DNA from: Garcia nutans
Taxonomy: Eukaryota > Streptophyta > Magnoliopsida > Malpighiales > Euphorbiaceae
Assembly (NCBI GenBank): GCA_947685225.1
Contig: CANTUV010000077.1
Span: 818,501-882,500 of the forward strand
Length of the DNA: 64,000 nt
Reading direction: 5' to 3'
Shown here: positions 23,780 to 35,265 of the stretch, in pieces
How positions within the stretch are numbered: position 1 is the first letter of the stretch
Layout: the number at the start of each line of letters is the position of its first letter
Position numbers and translations under genes: made by a program
Notes under the pieces: model-generated
Told to the model about the DNA's origin: nothing
The model's input: only the letters and a program-made list of their open reading frames with translations
The model's database searches: none

Positions 23780-24296
23780 ATGTCAAAAAGAAAGATTGAA
23801 GAAGCTCTGGAAACACAGGACAATCGAAACAAAATAGAGTTTCCAGAATTCAAACGCCAGAAAAATGATGGGTTTTCAACTTTTGTAATAGATGATGAGA
23901 AGACAGTATAGTGATGTTATTGCAATATTCAAGACTCTGCCTACTATTGACCAAGCAGCCACAATTAGAAAGATATCAGAACTAGTTCAAGGCGTTCTAA
24001 TAAAACAACTCCCAAGTGAAAGTGAAGCAGATTACAGACTGAGATGGTTCTCAGATTTATTAAAGAAACATCATTCTGGTTTTAAGTTTACCAGAACATT
24101 CTTCGAATATGATGATGAAGATGATGATTATGATGGCAATATTGGTATTGATCAAATATATAGTGATGGTCTAGAATATGGTTCTGATGATGATTTAAGA
24201 AATGAACTTTTCAAGGTGAAAACTTTTGATTTAAGAGGAGGAGAAGGAACACAGAGTGGAGGAGGTGATGAGTCTACGTCTAAACCAAATAAGTAA
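23780..24296 (+). pseudogene. Acidic-protein family copy 2, two-base frameshift
   Basis: Starts MSKRKIEEALETQDNRNKIE like the intact copy at 35266. At about 23907 two bases are missing in the codons before YSDV, giving an immediate TAG; the rest of the frame, YSDVIAIFKTLP to the end, is otherwise open to 24296. The core (FKTLP ... ISELVQGVLIKQLPSES-ADYRLRWFSDLLKK), the acidic tract (DDEDDDYDGN) and the tail (FKVKTFDLRGGEGTQ) are all present. It is one small lesion from intact, so the loss is recent or a sequence error. Function of the family unknown. Confidence 0.75.
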
Positions 24297-25064
24297 TGCA
24301 ATTTCTTATTTTATATTTTAATTATTATTGTTAATCAATTTTAATGCTTTGTTTCTCCTACGATCTGTTTCTACACAGAGTGATATAATTTATTGAATGC
24401 AATAACTTGTTTACTCTCTACAAAGAAAAGGTTAAATAAAATGCAGTTATCAAATTTAGACCTTAAGAACAAGAGTTTATTCATACTTGAAATATTTCAA
24501 GATTTTACAATACTATAGAGCGGTCGGTTGCATTATAATCTCACAAAAATTGATAAAATAATTTTTTTTTGACTAAGAACATCGTGTTTATTTCTAAATA
24601 ATTTATATAAAATAAAATACTGGACCCGTTAAATTTTATCAATCAGTTATTAAAATATTTTATCTATGAGGATTAGAAAAAAAATTATTTTACTGAAAAA
24701 TAAAATTGTGAGTCTAATGTCAAAATATAATTATATCCATACTTTAGAATATACTTCATCTATTTCATTTCAAGTATTGTGTAATAAAAAAATTTTTATT
24801 TTACTTCAAATATCGCTTTTAAGAATTCAAAAGATTATTAATTAAAAAGTTTTAATATTGCTTCTATTAATTATTAAAAGAGAATAACTATGGTAAGATA
24901 TGAGAAAGGGTATTTAGATAAATTACAATAAATTTTTTATGAAATTTATAATGGCTAATTATTTTATTTGTCTATATGCACTGTTTTTATTAAATATTTG
25001 AAATGAAATAGAGAGAGTAGTAAATTTAGAAAGATATCTTATAATGATAATTTAAGTATTGACT
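24297..25064. other. Intergenic downstream of copy 2
   Basis: No gene. The first stretch (3' flank: TAATGCAATTTCTTATTTTATATTTTAATT) recurs downstream of the intact copy (35779 onward), so 3' sequence was duplicated with the gene. Confidence 0.5.
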
Positions 25065-25419
25065 AAAGGTTCAAAAAGATATTTAAATTATAGTCTAAGT
25101 AGCAATTAAACACTTAAATATTTTTTTTTGGATCATTTAAGCACTTTATTTATTAAAATATGGCCAAATAAATACAAATTTAACAATAACTATAATTTCT
25201 ATCAAATAATATTATTATTTTTAACAAATATGAGACTCATTTTTTTATTAAATAAAAATTAATAAATTATTTCATTAATTTATATTAACAAATTAATAAT
25301 TTCTTCTATATTTTTATTTGTATTTTTTATTTCTTTTTTTATGGTAGTGCACATTGAATTAATTAATAATAATAATTATGGTAATATTAAAATAATAGCA
25401 GAACTTTCATGATAACAAC

Positions 25420-25451
<32 letters not shown>

Positions 25452-25730
25452 GTAATACCAACCTATAATACTAGCTTCAATGCACAATAAATATTATCAA
25501 GTTATAAAAAAATATATGATATTAAAGTATTAATTTTTATTCAATAAAAATTTAAAAGAATGAGCCTTACATTTATCAAAAATAATAATATTTGACGGAT
25601 ATTATATATGATGTTAAATTTATATTTATTTGACCATATTTTATAAAAGAAGTGCTTAAATGGTCAAAAAAAAAATTTAAGTGTTTAATTATCACTTAGG
25701 CTATAGTTTAGATATCTTTTTGAACTTTTG
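25065..25730. mobile_element. Foldback/long-TIR MITE
   Basis: Two arms of roughly 200 bp (25065-25275 and 25525-25730) are inverted copies: the left GTTCAAAAAGATATTTAAAT ... AATTAAACACTTAAAT ... ATGGCCAAATAAATA is matched on the other strand of the right arm. The 250-bp loop is AT-rich with a short AAT run near 25426. No ORF. Long inverted arms suggest a Mutator-like or foldback element. Confidence 0.7.
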
Positions 25731-25822
25731 GCCATAAAAGAAGTATTTAAATGGTCCAAAAAAATTTAAGTATTTAATTACTATTTAGGTTATAGTTTAG
25801 GTGTCTATTTGAACCTTTTGCC
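25727..25822. repeat. Extra terminal arm of the foldback element
   Basis: The outer 90 bp of the right arm are repeated in the same orientation directly after it (AAGAAGTATTTAAATGGTCC ... GTATTTAATTACTATTTAGG ... TTTGAACC). This is either a tandem terminal duplication or the relic of a second element. Confidence 0.6.
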
Positions 25823-26569
25823 TTTAAATATTGTTCAAACTTTTTCGGTAAAATTAGATTGTAACTAAATAAATTAATATTTTTTAATATATTTTGCTAA
25901 TATTTTATTATATTTTTCAAACATGATAATATATTATTTTCAATAAAATATAATTTTAGTAATATATTTTTATAAAATATATTTTTGGTACTCAATTTTT
26001 TTTAGTAATCTAACAAAAGTATTTACAAGTAATGAAGGGAGAGGCCATGACCCTCACCTCCAAAATGTTAATTTTTTCAGTGTCCCTTTACAAAAATTTC
26101 ATCATATATGAAATTAACCCCTCTTATTTTAATTGAAAATTTTCTTTAAATATACTAAAATTATATATAACACTTCAATCTAAATTATGAAAAAAATTGA
26201 CCCCTTCAAAATTTTCTGTTATACTCAGAAGCAAATTAGTGATTATTACAAATATAAAATGAATATTAGGTTTAACACTAATTAGCATCATCCGAAAATA
26301 GCTTATTCTATTTCATATAGATGAATAATCATTTAAAGTTATTAATAAAATGACAGTGACTTTATTAGTTTTGTCATTGATATAGAAATTTAATTTTTTT
26401 AGTTTTCACATATTAAACTATACGAAAATGGTAAATTTATAAATTAATTATAAATTTTAATAATTTTAAAATATTTTTAAAATTAGATAAAATTTATATA
26501 TTTTTTAAATTTTTTTTCTTACAATTTTATAAAAAACACTTTTAAAATTCAAGAACACGTTCAATTGAC
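25823..26569. other. Intergenic; segment shared with the region after copy 4
   Basis: No gene. From about 26038 (GGGAGAGGCCATGACCCTCACCTCC) to about 26350 the sequence is repeated at about 36060-36460 (GAGGGGCCATGGCCCCTCACCTCC), including TTCATCATATATGAAATTAA-like and ACACTAATTAGCAT-ATCCGAAAATAG landmarks. Confidence 0.55.
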
Positions 26570-26645
26570 TTAGCCTTAGTCTCAAGGAAACAAGAACATC
26601 TATATAATATTTCAGCATTTTTTGGAAGTTACATCCCTGTCTTCT
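26570..26645 (+). promoter_or_regulatory. Conserved upstream box of family copy 3
   Basis: Same block as at 21168 (TCAAGGAAACAAGAACATCT, TTTCAGCATTTTTTGGAAGTTACATCC, CTTCTTCTT). A G-box CACGTG follows at 26675-26680, as upstream of copy 1. Confidence 0.55.
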
Positions 26646-26864
26646 TCTTCTTAGTATTTATGCAGATATGAAGTCACGTGGATATGTCCGTCTCGTTCAA
26701 TAATTTTACAATAATACAGCACAGAATTGCGATGATATTAAAGAAATTTGAACTCCCGTTTAGCTTTTAAAGATCATGAACTCCTCAAGAATTGCAAGAG
26801 CTATGATCATTAGTCAAGATTAACAGAATTGAAAGGTGAACAAAATTTAAAGAAAAAGTGAGAG

Positions 26865-27601
26865 ATGTCAAAAAGAAAGATAGAAGAAACTGTGGAAACA
26901 GAGGATGATGGAAATGAAATAGAGTCTCTTGAATTTAAACGCCAGAAAAATGATGGGATTTCACCATTGTTGGCAATAGATGAAAAGACAGACTATAGTG
27001 ACGTTATTGCAAGATTCAAGAATCTGCCTATCAGTGTCCAAAAAGCCAAAATTACAGTGGTTTCAGGGCTAGTTCAGGGCATTCAAATAATCGAGAAACT
27101 GCCAAGTGAAAGCAGGGCGAAGCTAGACTTTTTAGTGAAGAGGGGCAAAATAAAAATATCATATTTTTTTTACAAATTTAAAGGGGGGCAATTAAACATT
27201 TTAAAAATTTTAATAATATATATACACATATAAATAAAAAATTACATATATATATAAAAAAATTTCAAAATAGAAGGGGGGCAGCTGCCCCCCTTCTATC
27301 ATGAGTCCCTGCGCCCCTGAGTGAAAGTGAAGCGGATTACAGAATCAGATGTTTTACAGAGTTATTAAACAAACTTCCTTCTGGTTTTAAGTTTAGCAGT
27401 ACATTCTTGGATGATAAATATGCTAGATCAAGCAAAGCTGTGCGATTTACATCTCTTCGCAACCCGCGAAAACTACATAATGCTGAAAAACAAGTTTGTG
27501 GTTTAAGAAATCAACTTTTCAAGGTGAAAACTTTTGATTTAAGAGGAGGAGAAGGAACGCAAAGTGGTGGTGAGGAGTCTACTGAAAAAAAAAAAAAGTG
27601 A
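26865..27601 (+). pseudogene. Acidic-protein family copy 3, split by a MITE
   Basis: Opens MSKRKIEETVETEDDGNEIE and runs through the core start (YSDVIARFKNLP ... VQGIQIIEKLPSES) before an hAT-like MITE enters at 27113. After the MITE the homology resumes at 27328 with the ADYR-equivalent codons and continues to the tail FKVKTFDLRGGEGTQ and the stop at 27599-27601. The acidic tract is replaced by a basic stretch (DKYARSSKAVRFTSLRNPRK), so the middle has diverged as well. As written, the frame ends inside the MITE at about 27233. Confidence 0.75.
27105..27327. mobile_element. hAT-like MITE inserted in family copy 3
   Basis: A 207-bp element (27113-27319) between perfect 8-bp target duplications AGTGAAAG (27105-27112 and 27320-27327). 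Termini CAGGGCGAAG and CTGCGCCCCTG are imperfect inverted repeats. A G/C-rich palindrome (GGGGGGCAGCTGCCCCCC) lies at about 27278-27296. No ORF. Confidence 0.85.
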
Positions 27602-27822
27602 TGCAGTTTTCATTTTTTTTAAAATTATTTTTACAAAAATGTGAGCAAGTTTATAAAGAAAACAGTCAAACGGGTATAAAAAATCCATAAATATCATGCA
27701 AAAGGCAAATTTAAGTTCAACTGGACAATGCTCGAAAACAATAGTTCCAACAACAAAATTCTTAGCTTGATTGGCAATTTTTATATTGTTATTCTTAATA
27801 AATTTGAATACTTTGTTTCCCC

Positions 27823-28307
27823 TGAAAGGGGGAGAAAACTTGATTCCCCTAAAACATAAAATATGCATAGATCACTAGATTATTCAAATTAAATTGCAAA
27901 GGGGTAAATTGCGTACCTGACATCATCGTATGTTGAAGCTGAAGACGATTTTGGAGTTTGTCGCCTTCCAGGGGATACACACTTTAAGTTTAGCGGAAGC
28001 ACTACTGAAGGAACGTAATGTTCTCTCAAAATTGTTATGTTCCCCTGGAGACCACGACCCCTTATTTATAACTGATGATGATAATTTCTATTTTGGTCCT
28101 TCAACAAAACAGAAATTCTTATCGGTCTCTACACTTATAATCCTATTACGAGTAGGACACCTCAATAGTCAACAATCCTTATTTGATCATAACTTTAATT
28201 TGACTATTTTAATTTGACTGCAATACATATTTAAATTTAAATATATTTAGCCCACACTTATGATTAATTAGAGGATTAATTTTAACAATTTAAAATTAAT
28301 TCTAACA
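27823..28307 (-). repeat. 3' LTR of the minus-strand Copia element
   Basis: 485 bp, TGAAAGGGGG ... TTCTAACA on the + strand. Confidence 0.9.
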
Positions 28308-29131
28308 ATCTCCCACTTGGGCTAACATATATTAAATATAAATGTATATACATTAATGAGCTCATAAAAGCAGTCATACTGAAGGTGCCTCAAACAATCT
28401 CGTCCATTGATTATATCGATAAAGGACTGAAGGGCCAGTCGCCACATTCATCGTGACTCAAACCACCATCAATCACATTACCAATACTCTCAAATGACAT
28501 AGATCAATAATAGGAGTGTAGCATGGAAACTACATGTAATATGATCTAATCATGCATGTTTCCAACTGGTCACACTTAATTGAGATCAACCACAAAAATA
28601 ACACAGAGTGTAATAAACAAAAGTGAATACTTCATTTTCTGCAGAAACTGAATTAACATATCCAAAACCAAATAGAGCATTCAAAACATAATGAACAAAA
28701 CTCCCACTGAAACTAAACATCCTCAAACAATATGACACCCACATGAGCAGTGTGCTCATGAAAGACTTTCGGTATCAATGCCTTAGTAAGAGGATCTATA
28801 ATTATGGAGTTCGTTCTAACATGCTCTATGGATATCTGTCCACTCTGTATTTTCTCCATTTACAACCAGAAACTAAATACCAAATAGCTCCTACTGTCAT
28901 TGGAGAATCAAACTGCTGAATTAATGTCACACTTAAAACTTTATTAGCATTTTCAATGCTAGCCATAATGTGCAGCCCTGTGACATTCAGCAAAGTCAAA
29001 AAAAAAAATTCATGATCAAATGTCTCATAGCATAATACAAATTCCAAAACCATGGAATGTAGTCTATTGTGGATCTTTTGCTACTCAAGACATTCGATAA
29101 AGTCAGAATCAGTATACCAAATGATCTCATA

Positions 29132-30496
29132 CTAGTCTGACTTTCTGTATGTGAGCATACGTTCCTTTATTCTCTGAATATATCTTAAAACCTTATTGGC
29201 TACCTTCCAATGATCCATTCCTGGATTGCTGAGATATCGTCCTAACATGCCAACTATGAATGAAATATCTGGACGAGTGCAAACTTGAGCATACATCAGA
29301 CTCCCAACTGCTGACGCATAAGGAATCTTCTGCATCTCCTGAATCTCAAGTTCACCCTTTGGACACTGATCAAGACTGAATTTATCTCCTTTAGCAACTG
29401 GGGTATCAATTGGTCTACTATTGTGCATACTAAATCTCTTGAGCACTTTCTCAATATAGCCCTTTTGTGATAATCCAAGAATACCTCGAGTACGGTCTCG
29501 ATGTATTTGAATCCCTAATACAAAAGAAGCTTCACCTAAATCTTTCATCTCAAAGTGTTTTGAGAGAAAGACTTTGGTCTCGTGCAGCAAGTCCTTACAG
29601 TTAGTAGCAAGCAATATGTCATCTACATATAAGACCAAAAAGATAAACATACTCCCACTGAACTTGTGATACACACAATCTTCCACAGCATTTGTCTCAA
29701 AACCAAAAGAGACAACTACTTCATGGAACTTGAAGTACCACTGACGAGAAGCTTGCTTGAGTCCATAAATGAATTTCTTTAATCTGCATACCAGTCGCTT
29801 TGGGTCTCCAGACACAAAGTTTTCTGGCTGCACCATATAGATGGTTTCATCAATGTCTCCATTGAGAAACGCAGTCTTTACATCCATTTGATGTAACTCA
29901 AGATCAAAATGTGCAACTAGAGCCATGATTGTCCAAAAAGAGTCCTTCGATGAAACTGGAGAGAATGTCTCTTTATAGTCAATCCCCTCTTTCTGAGTGA
30001 AGCCTTTAGCTACAAGACGTGCCTTATATCTTTCCACATTACCTTTAGAATCCCTCTTGGTTTTAAATATCCATTTGCAACCAATGAGTTTCTTTCCTTC
30101 AGGTAATGAAACAAGATCCCAAACTTGATTGTCTTGCATTGACTTAAATTCTTCACTCATTGCCTCAATCCACTTCTGAGAGTTGGAATCCTGCATGGCA
30201 TGATGAAAGCTGATAGGATTATCTTCCACCATGTCTACAGTATCCTCATGTTCCTGAAGATATACTACATAGTCATCCGGAATAGCATTTCTTCTCTCTC
30301 TAGTGGACCTTCTTAAAGGCACAGGTTCTGGCTCAAATTCTTGAGGTTGTTGAGCTTGTTCTTGAGGAAGAACAACTTCTTCATCCTGATGGGGAAGTTG
30401 ATCAACATTGTCTTGTATTGGATCCGGAATTGTTTCTGGGATATTAACATTTCTAGGAACCTGAACAGTCCCAGGAGCAAAGATAGGAATCGACAC
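29132..30496 (-). CDS. Copia reverse transcriptase fragment
   Basis: A 454-residue open frame. The N-terminal part is the integrase tail and linker (Pro/Gln/Glu-rich, then RRSTRERRNAIPDDYVVYL). Reverse transcriptase (RVT_2) follows: WIEAMSEEFKSM, IGCKWIFKTKRD, YKARLVAKGFTQKEGIDYKETFSPV, the first catalytic Asp in QMDVKTAFLNGD, YGLKQASRQWY and the catalytic LYVDDILLA. It continues into the RNase H linker (GSLMYAQVCTRPDIS) and stops just past LRYIQRIKERMLTYRKSD. The RNase H domain beyond, towards 28310, is broken by stops. The start is arbitrary because the polyprotein is open upstream only in pieces. Confidence 0.85.
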   Translation of the reverse strand: MSIPIFAPGTVQVPRNVNIPETIPDPIQDNVDQLPHQDEEVVLPQEQAQQPQEFEPEPVPLRRSTRERRNAIPDDYVVYLQEHEDTVDMVEDNPISFHHAMQDSNSQKWIEAMSEEFKSMQDNQVWDLVSLPEGKKLIGCKWIFKTKRDSKGNVERYKARLVAKGFTQKEGIDYKETFSPVSSKDSFWTIMALVAHFDLELHQMDVKTAFLNGDIDETIYMVQPENFVSGDPKRLVCRLKKFIYGLKQASRQWYFKFHEVVVSFGFETNAVEDCVYHKFSGSMFIFLVLYVDDILLATNCKDLLHETKVFLSKHFEMKDLGEASFVLGIQIHRDRTRGILGLSQKGYIEKVLKRFSMHNSRPIDTPVAKGDKFSLDQCPKGELEIQEMQKIPYASAVGSLMYAQVCTRPDISFIVGMLGRYLSNPGMDHWKVANKVLRYIQRIKERMLTYRKSD

Positions 30497-33374
30497 TGAG
30501 TGTTCCTGACTCGATCCCTCCTCAAAGACAATGTTTCTAACCTTATTTCTCCCCCCAAACTCAACATCCTAAAGAATGTCATAATACACATCTCAATACA
30601 CTAATATGGTAGTAGGAATATAAAATTTAGACCCTATGATCACTCAGAATAACCAATAAAGTAGCAGTTAACATATTTGGAGTCCAATTTTACCCTTATT
30701 AGGCCTATAAGGCCTAGCCTTAGCTGGATATCCCTAAGTATGAAAGTACTTAGACTACTTTGATTGGTACTTAATTAGAAAGATAGACTGCTATATTTAA
30801 TGCTTTTTCTTAGAAAAGACTCTGATAAGGATGAATGACTAATCATACTCCTCATCAAATCCAAAAGAGTCTTGTAATGTCTCTCAGCATCACCATTCAT
30901 ACTGGTTATACCAATCATTGTGTACTGATGGACTATACCACATTTCTGTAGGAAAATAACAATTGGTCCAGAACGCTACGCACCTGAGCTATTAAATCTG
31001 CCACAGTACTCATAACCACAGTCAGATGTAATAGATTTAATCTTCTTTCCGAGTTGATTTTCAACTTCAGCCTTATAAGATTAAAATAAAGCGTCCACAG
31101 ACTTAGATTTTTCATGAATGAGATATAGGTACCTTTAACGTGAGTAATCATCTTATGAATGATATGAATTATCTTTGGTCATTCATGATGCTATAGAGAA
31201 TAAACCACAGATATCCATATATATCAACTCTAAGATGACTGAAGACTTAATAGCACCTAATCTCTATGTTTGGTCTATTTTAACTTAGTATTCTTAACAT
31301 AGAAATCCAAATCTGTGTAATCAAATGTATCTAGGATACCATTTGACACAAGATGTTCTATTCTAGATTTGGATGTGTAATCCAAACATCTGTGTCAAAG
31401 TTCAGCTGAGTTATCCATATCCAGCTTTTCCTTTGATATCTCTAGTACTCACATGCAGAGTTTCATTATAAGAAGCATTGACATTTAACGTATATAGATT
31501 ATCATAAATATTTAAGAAACTAGTATCAAATATTTGAATTTATAGATAAAGTAAATTATCTATTTCTAAATGAACAAGTAAAAAACAAATTTGTCCAAAT
31601 AAGAAACAGAGACTAAATTCTATCTAAAAGATAGTATAAAAAAGTATTTATAAGATTCAAATAATATCCAGTTTTTAAACACAATCTAAAATGTTTTTAT
31701 GTTTCTACTTCTACCAGTTTGCCATTTACTATATACACGTATCTTTCACCGTCAATTGGTTTTCAGTAGTTCAAGTAACTCTACAATGAAACATTTATAT
31801 AAATAGTGGCACTGTAATCCATTCAATAAGTGTTTCTAATTACTAAAGTTGAATTAACCTCATAATAAACCAAACAAGGTACTACCCTTCTTTATACGTC
31901 GCGTGGTGTAATTGGGACAGTCCTTCTATTAGCAGTCTTATTCTTCTTTTCACCTTTATCCTTATCTGCTGAAGCAACCAAACGAGCATTCTCCCCTTTA
32001 TTAGCCATCAACTAGATAGATTAAAAGGTAATCTGGTAAAACCAAATCCAGAGCCTTTAGCCTCTTGGCTATTTAGGACATGCTCAGAATATGCTCCCTA
32101 ATACTACCATTGCCAGTATACCTAACGAAAATTAGATTGCTGAAAATGTCCCCACTTCGACTTCATCACACTTGACATAGTCGTTTTCCAGTTGGGCAAG
32201 GTAGTTCATAACATTATAGCTTTAACAGAGTGGCTCCTCAAATATTTCTGGGATTCTTTGATGCATGATCACTGGACCCAAGCAAGATAAAAAATCTCCC
32301 ACTTCTCATACTGAACCCTCTGAGCATCTTTGCTCTCTTCAGCAGGAGAAATAAGTTCATCCTTCCTAAATGCTAAGTCCAAATACATGCGTCCCAGATA
32401 AATCAACATGTTTGAATTTCTAAATCTAAGTTTAACCTCTAAAGAAAAGGTACACTAGGAGTTTATATAGCATATTAGCTAAATTCAGAGAAAAAGAAAA
32501 ATAAAAAATTGTACGCTCACGATCCACAAATTATAAACTTGATTTTGAGTTTAAATAATGGAAACAAGATACCAGGCACAACGTTAATATTCTCATCTTT
32601 GGACATAAAATATTAACTGTAATTGGTATCTCACGCAGCAATCAAAATATTGACAATTAGTCCCGTCAGATAATAACCTTCCTTTGGGCCGATATATTAT
32701 CCACATGGATAAAACCAAATAATTATCACATATTTATTGCAACATGTGTATTCAAAACTCAGCCAGATAGCAGCCTTCCTTTGGGCCGACATACTACCCG
32801 CAATAAATTTTAATACACCTGTCTAATATCCCAAATAAATTAATTAAAACAATAGAGGCCACTTTGGTGACTTATTGCTTCAATTAATTTATTATTAAAA
32901 ATATTAGACACAATCAGGACTAAAATACCAAAATTTAAACTCAATTGAATTAAATTTTAAATTTAAAATTTAAAATTAAATGAATTTTTTTTTTACGATT
33001 TAATCGAAGATCAAATCAAAATTTCATAAAGATTTAATCAATTAATTAAAATCCTTAACTGTGTTCTTCTAAACCAAAACGAAGAACAACGAAACACTGT
33101 TCACGAAACACTGTTCACGAAACACTGTTCACGAAACAGTTTCAAAACAGATTTTTTTTAAATTAATTAATTACATAATTAATTAACCCAAAAATTAATT
33201 ATTTCCAGAAAAAATCACAAGCACAAATTCAAGTTCAGAAATTGATTTTTCCAGAATCAATTAAATAATAATAGTAATTTAATCCAAAAACAAATCAAAC
33301 TAAAATTGATTTCAGATTAATAATTTCGATTTCAAATTAATTCTCGAAAATTACAATCACCGAATTAAATTAAT
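30497..33374 (-). pseudogene. Eroded gag-integrase region of the Copia element
   Basis: No long frame survives. A short gag-tail-like frame (MANKGENARLVASADKDK and then basic residues) reads on the minus strand at about 31905-32008. At about 33091-33139 a 14-bp unit (GAAACACTGTTCAC) is repeated three times. The rest is interrupted by frequent stops. Confidence 0.6.
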
Positions 33375-33388
33375 TCTCTGATACCAAT
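33375..33388 (-). other. Primer-binding site of the Copia element
   Basis: Minus strand reads ATTGGTATCAGAG immediately after the 5' LTR, matching initiator tRNA-Met. Confidence 0.85.
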
Positions 33389-33873
33389 TGAAAGGGGGAG
33401 AAAACTTGATTCCCCTAAAACATAAAATATGCATAGATCACTAGATTATTCAAATTAAATTGCAAAGGGGTAAATTGCGTACCTGACATCATCGTATGTT
33501 GAAGCTGAAGACGATTTTGGAGTTTGTCGCCTTCCAGGGGATACACACTTTAAGTTTAGCAGAAGCACTACTGAAGGAACGTAATGTTCTCTCAAAATTG
33601 TTATGTTTCCCTGGAGACCACGACCCCTTATTTATAATTGATGATGATAATTTCTATTTTGGTCTTTCAAAAAAATAGAAATTCTTATCGGTCTCTACAC
33701 TTATAATCCTATTACGAGTAGGACACCTCAATAGTCAACAATCCTTATTTGATCATAACTTTAATTTGACTATTTTAATTTGACTGCAATACATATTTAA
33801 ATTTAAATATATTTAGCCCACACTTATGATTAATTAGAGGATTAATTTTAACAATTTAAAATTAATTCTAACA
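33389..33873 (-). repeat. 5' LTR of the minus-strand Copia element
   Basis: 485 bp, the same length as its partner, with about six substitutions. Confidence 0.9.
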
Positions 33874-33878
33874 TCCCC

Positions 33879-34974
33879 TCCTCTTTTACACAGACTAATA
33901 AAATTTACTGAACACAAGATTGTTTACTCTCTACAAGGAAAAATGTTAAAAAAAATGTAGTTATCAAACTTGTACTTTTAAGAACAAGAGTTTATTCATT
34001 CTTGAAATATTTCAAGATCTTATATATTTAGAAATCATGCATAATCACTATAACAAATATATACTTATAAGTGAATTTTGGTATGTGGCGTGGTTAAAGT
34101 TAACTGGTAAGAACCGATTCAGTTAAAATAGTTTAAGCTTGTACTGCATGGGTTAGTTGTGATTTCGGTTCCAATTTAAACTATTGGCTCAAATTAATTT
34201 TATTTTTATTTTTAAATTTATTGATAAATAATAATAATATTTTTTATGACATTAAACACTGAATTATATATAATATTAATTAAGTTAAAGTAAATAATAT
34301 TATTTGTTAAAAAATAGCAATAAATTAACAACAATTGGTATTAATACTATTAATAATAAATAATATTATTAATCTAATAATAATAGATAATAATGACAAA
34401 TTTTTACAAATATAAATTTTTCATTATAAATATATGTGTCTAACTACATAGCTGTAAATATTTAGCATTACATTAATTAAAATGTAAAAAAAAAGTTTTA
34501 AAAAAGATTAATTTCAAAGATTTTAATTTTAAAATTAAAAATTATATATCATTTTAATCAATACGTAAATTAATATATACATTAATATCATATATTAATT
34601 TTAATATATATTACTTTTTAATTTTTTTTAATTTTTTTTTTGTCTGAGACTGCTTGGCTGGTTTCGGTTCGAAAATTAGAAATTGAAACTAAACTCTTAT
34701 ATGCCTGTCTTGATTCCAGTTTGGGTCCAATTCATCTGATTCCAGTTGGACTTCAGAATTAAATGTTTTAATAAATCTTACTCTATACAGCTCACCTTAA
34801 TTAAAAAACATGTCACCTACAAACATCAGCAATTGATTTAGTTATAGAATTTTTACACGTAGATTAAATAAAATATTTTATTTAATTCACGTGTCATATT
34901 TAATCTACGTGTAAGAATTCTATTGATTTATTATAGACATTTATTGTTACAACAGTTGTAGCATATAATTATTC
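33879..34974. other. Intergenic upstream of family copy 4, with a dispersed element
   Basis: No gene. It contains the AACCG-word element listed at 34080. A short inverted repeat (ACACGTAGATTAAATA ... TTTAATCTACGTGT) lies at about 34855-34912. Confidence 0.5.
34080..34765 (+). mobile_element. Non-autonomous element, copy 1 (inverted copy at 43870)
   Basis: The segment has ends rich in AACCG/CGGTT words (AAGAACCGATTC, GATTTCGGTTCCAATTT, GGTTTCGGTTCGAAAATT) and an AT-rich core. The core matches the reverse complement of about 43870-44600 in order: ATAATATTTTTTATGACATTAAA, AAATTTTTACAAATATAAATTTTT-CATTATAAATATATG and CTTGATTCCAGTTT. No coding capacity; terminal repeats and target duplication not resolved. 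Confidence 0.5.
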
Positions 34975-35040
34975 TTTGAGGAGACAGCATCTTTATAATT
35001 TTCTGCATTTTCTTGGAAGTTACATCCACCTTTCTTATTC
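34975..35040 (+). promoter_or_regulatory. Conserved upstream box of family copy 4
   Basis: GACAGCATCTTTATAATTTTCTGCATTTTC, then GGAAGTTACATCCACC and a CTTATTCTTC tract: the same block as upstream of the other sub-family 1 copies. Confidence 0.5.
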
Positions 35041-35265
35041 TTCTTTCTTTTTCTTTATAAGTAATGTCTAATAATGAAAACTAAGTAACGTCTAATAATG
35101 AAAACTATGTAACATTGAGAGTTTTGGATTGTTTTGAGATCTTTTAAGTATAGATCTGTCCAAATCGACCAAATTGGAACACATGGATTGGAAGAGCTGT
35201 GATCGTTAGCCAAGATTAACAGGATTTTGGAAGATATGCACAGAATTTAAAGAAAAAAGTGGGAG

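Larger units (their letters stand above)
27818..33878 (-). mobile_element. Copia LTR retrotransposon, minus strand, partly decayed
   Basis: LTRs of 485 bp each (27823-28307 and 33389-33873) lie between 5-bp target duplications TCCCC (27818-27822 and 33874-33878). On the minus strand the right LTR is the 5' LTR: next to it is the initiator tRNA-Met site (33375-33388), and a purine-rich tract (AAGTGGGAGAT) precedes the left LTR. The LTRs differ at about six sites, mostly transitions, so the insertion is older than the gag-only element. Only the reverse-transcriptase frame is long; gag and integrase are eroded. Confidence 0.9.

Noticed and set aside
27930..33678. Frames starting MLKLKTILEFVAFQ at 27930 and 33496
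   Set aside because: Both lie in the two LTRs of the minus-strand Copia element.
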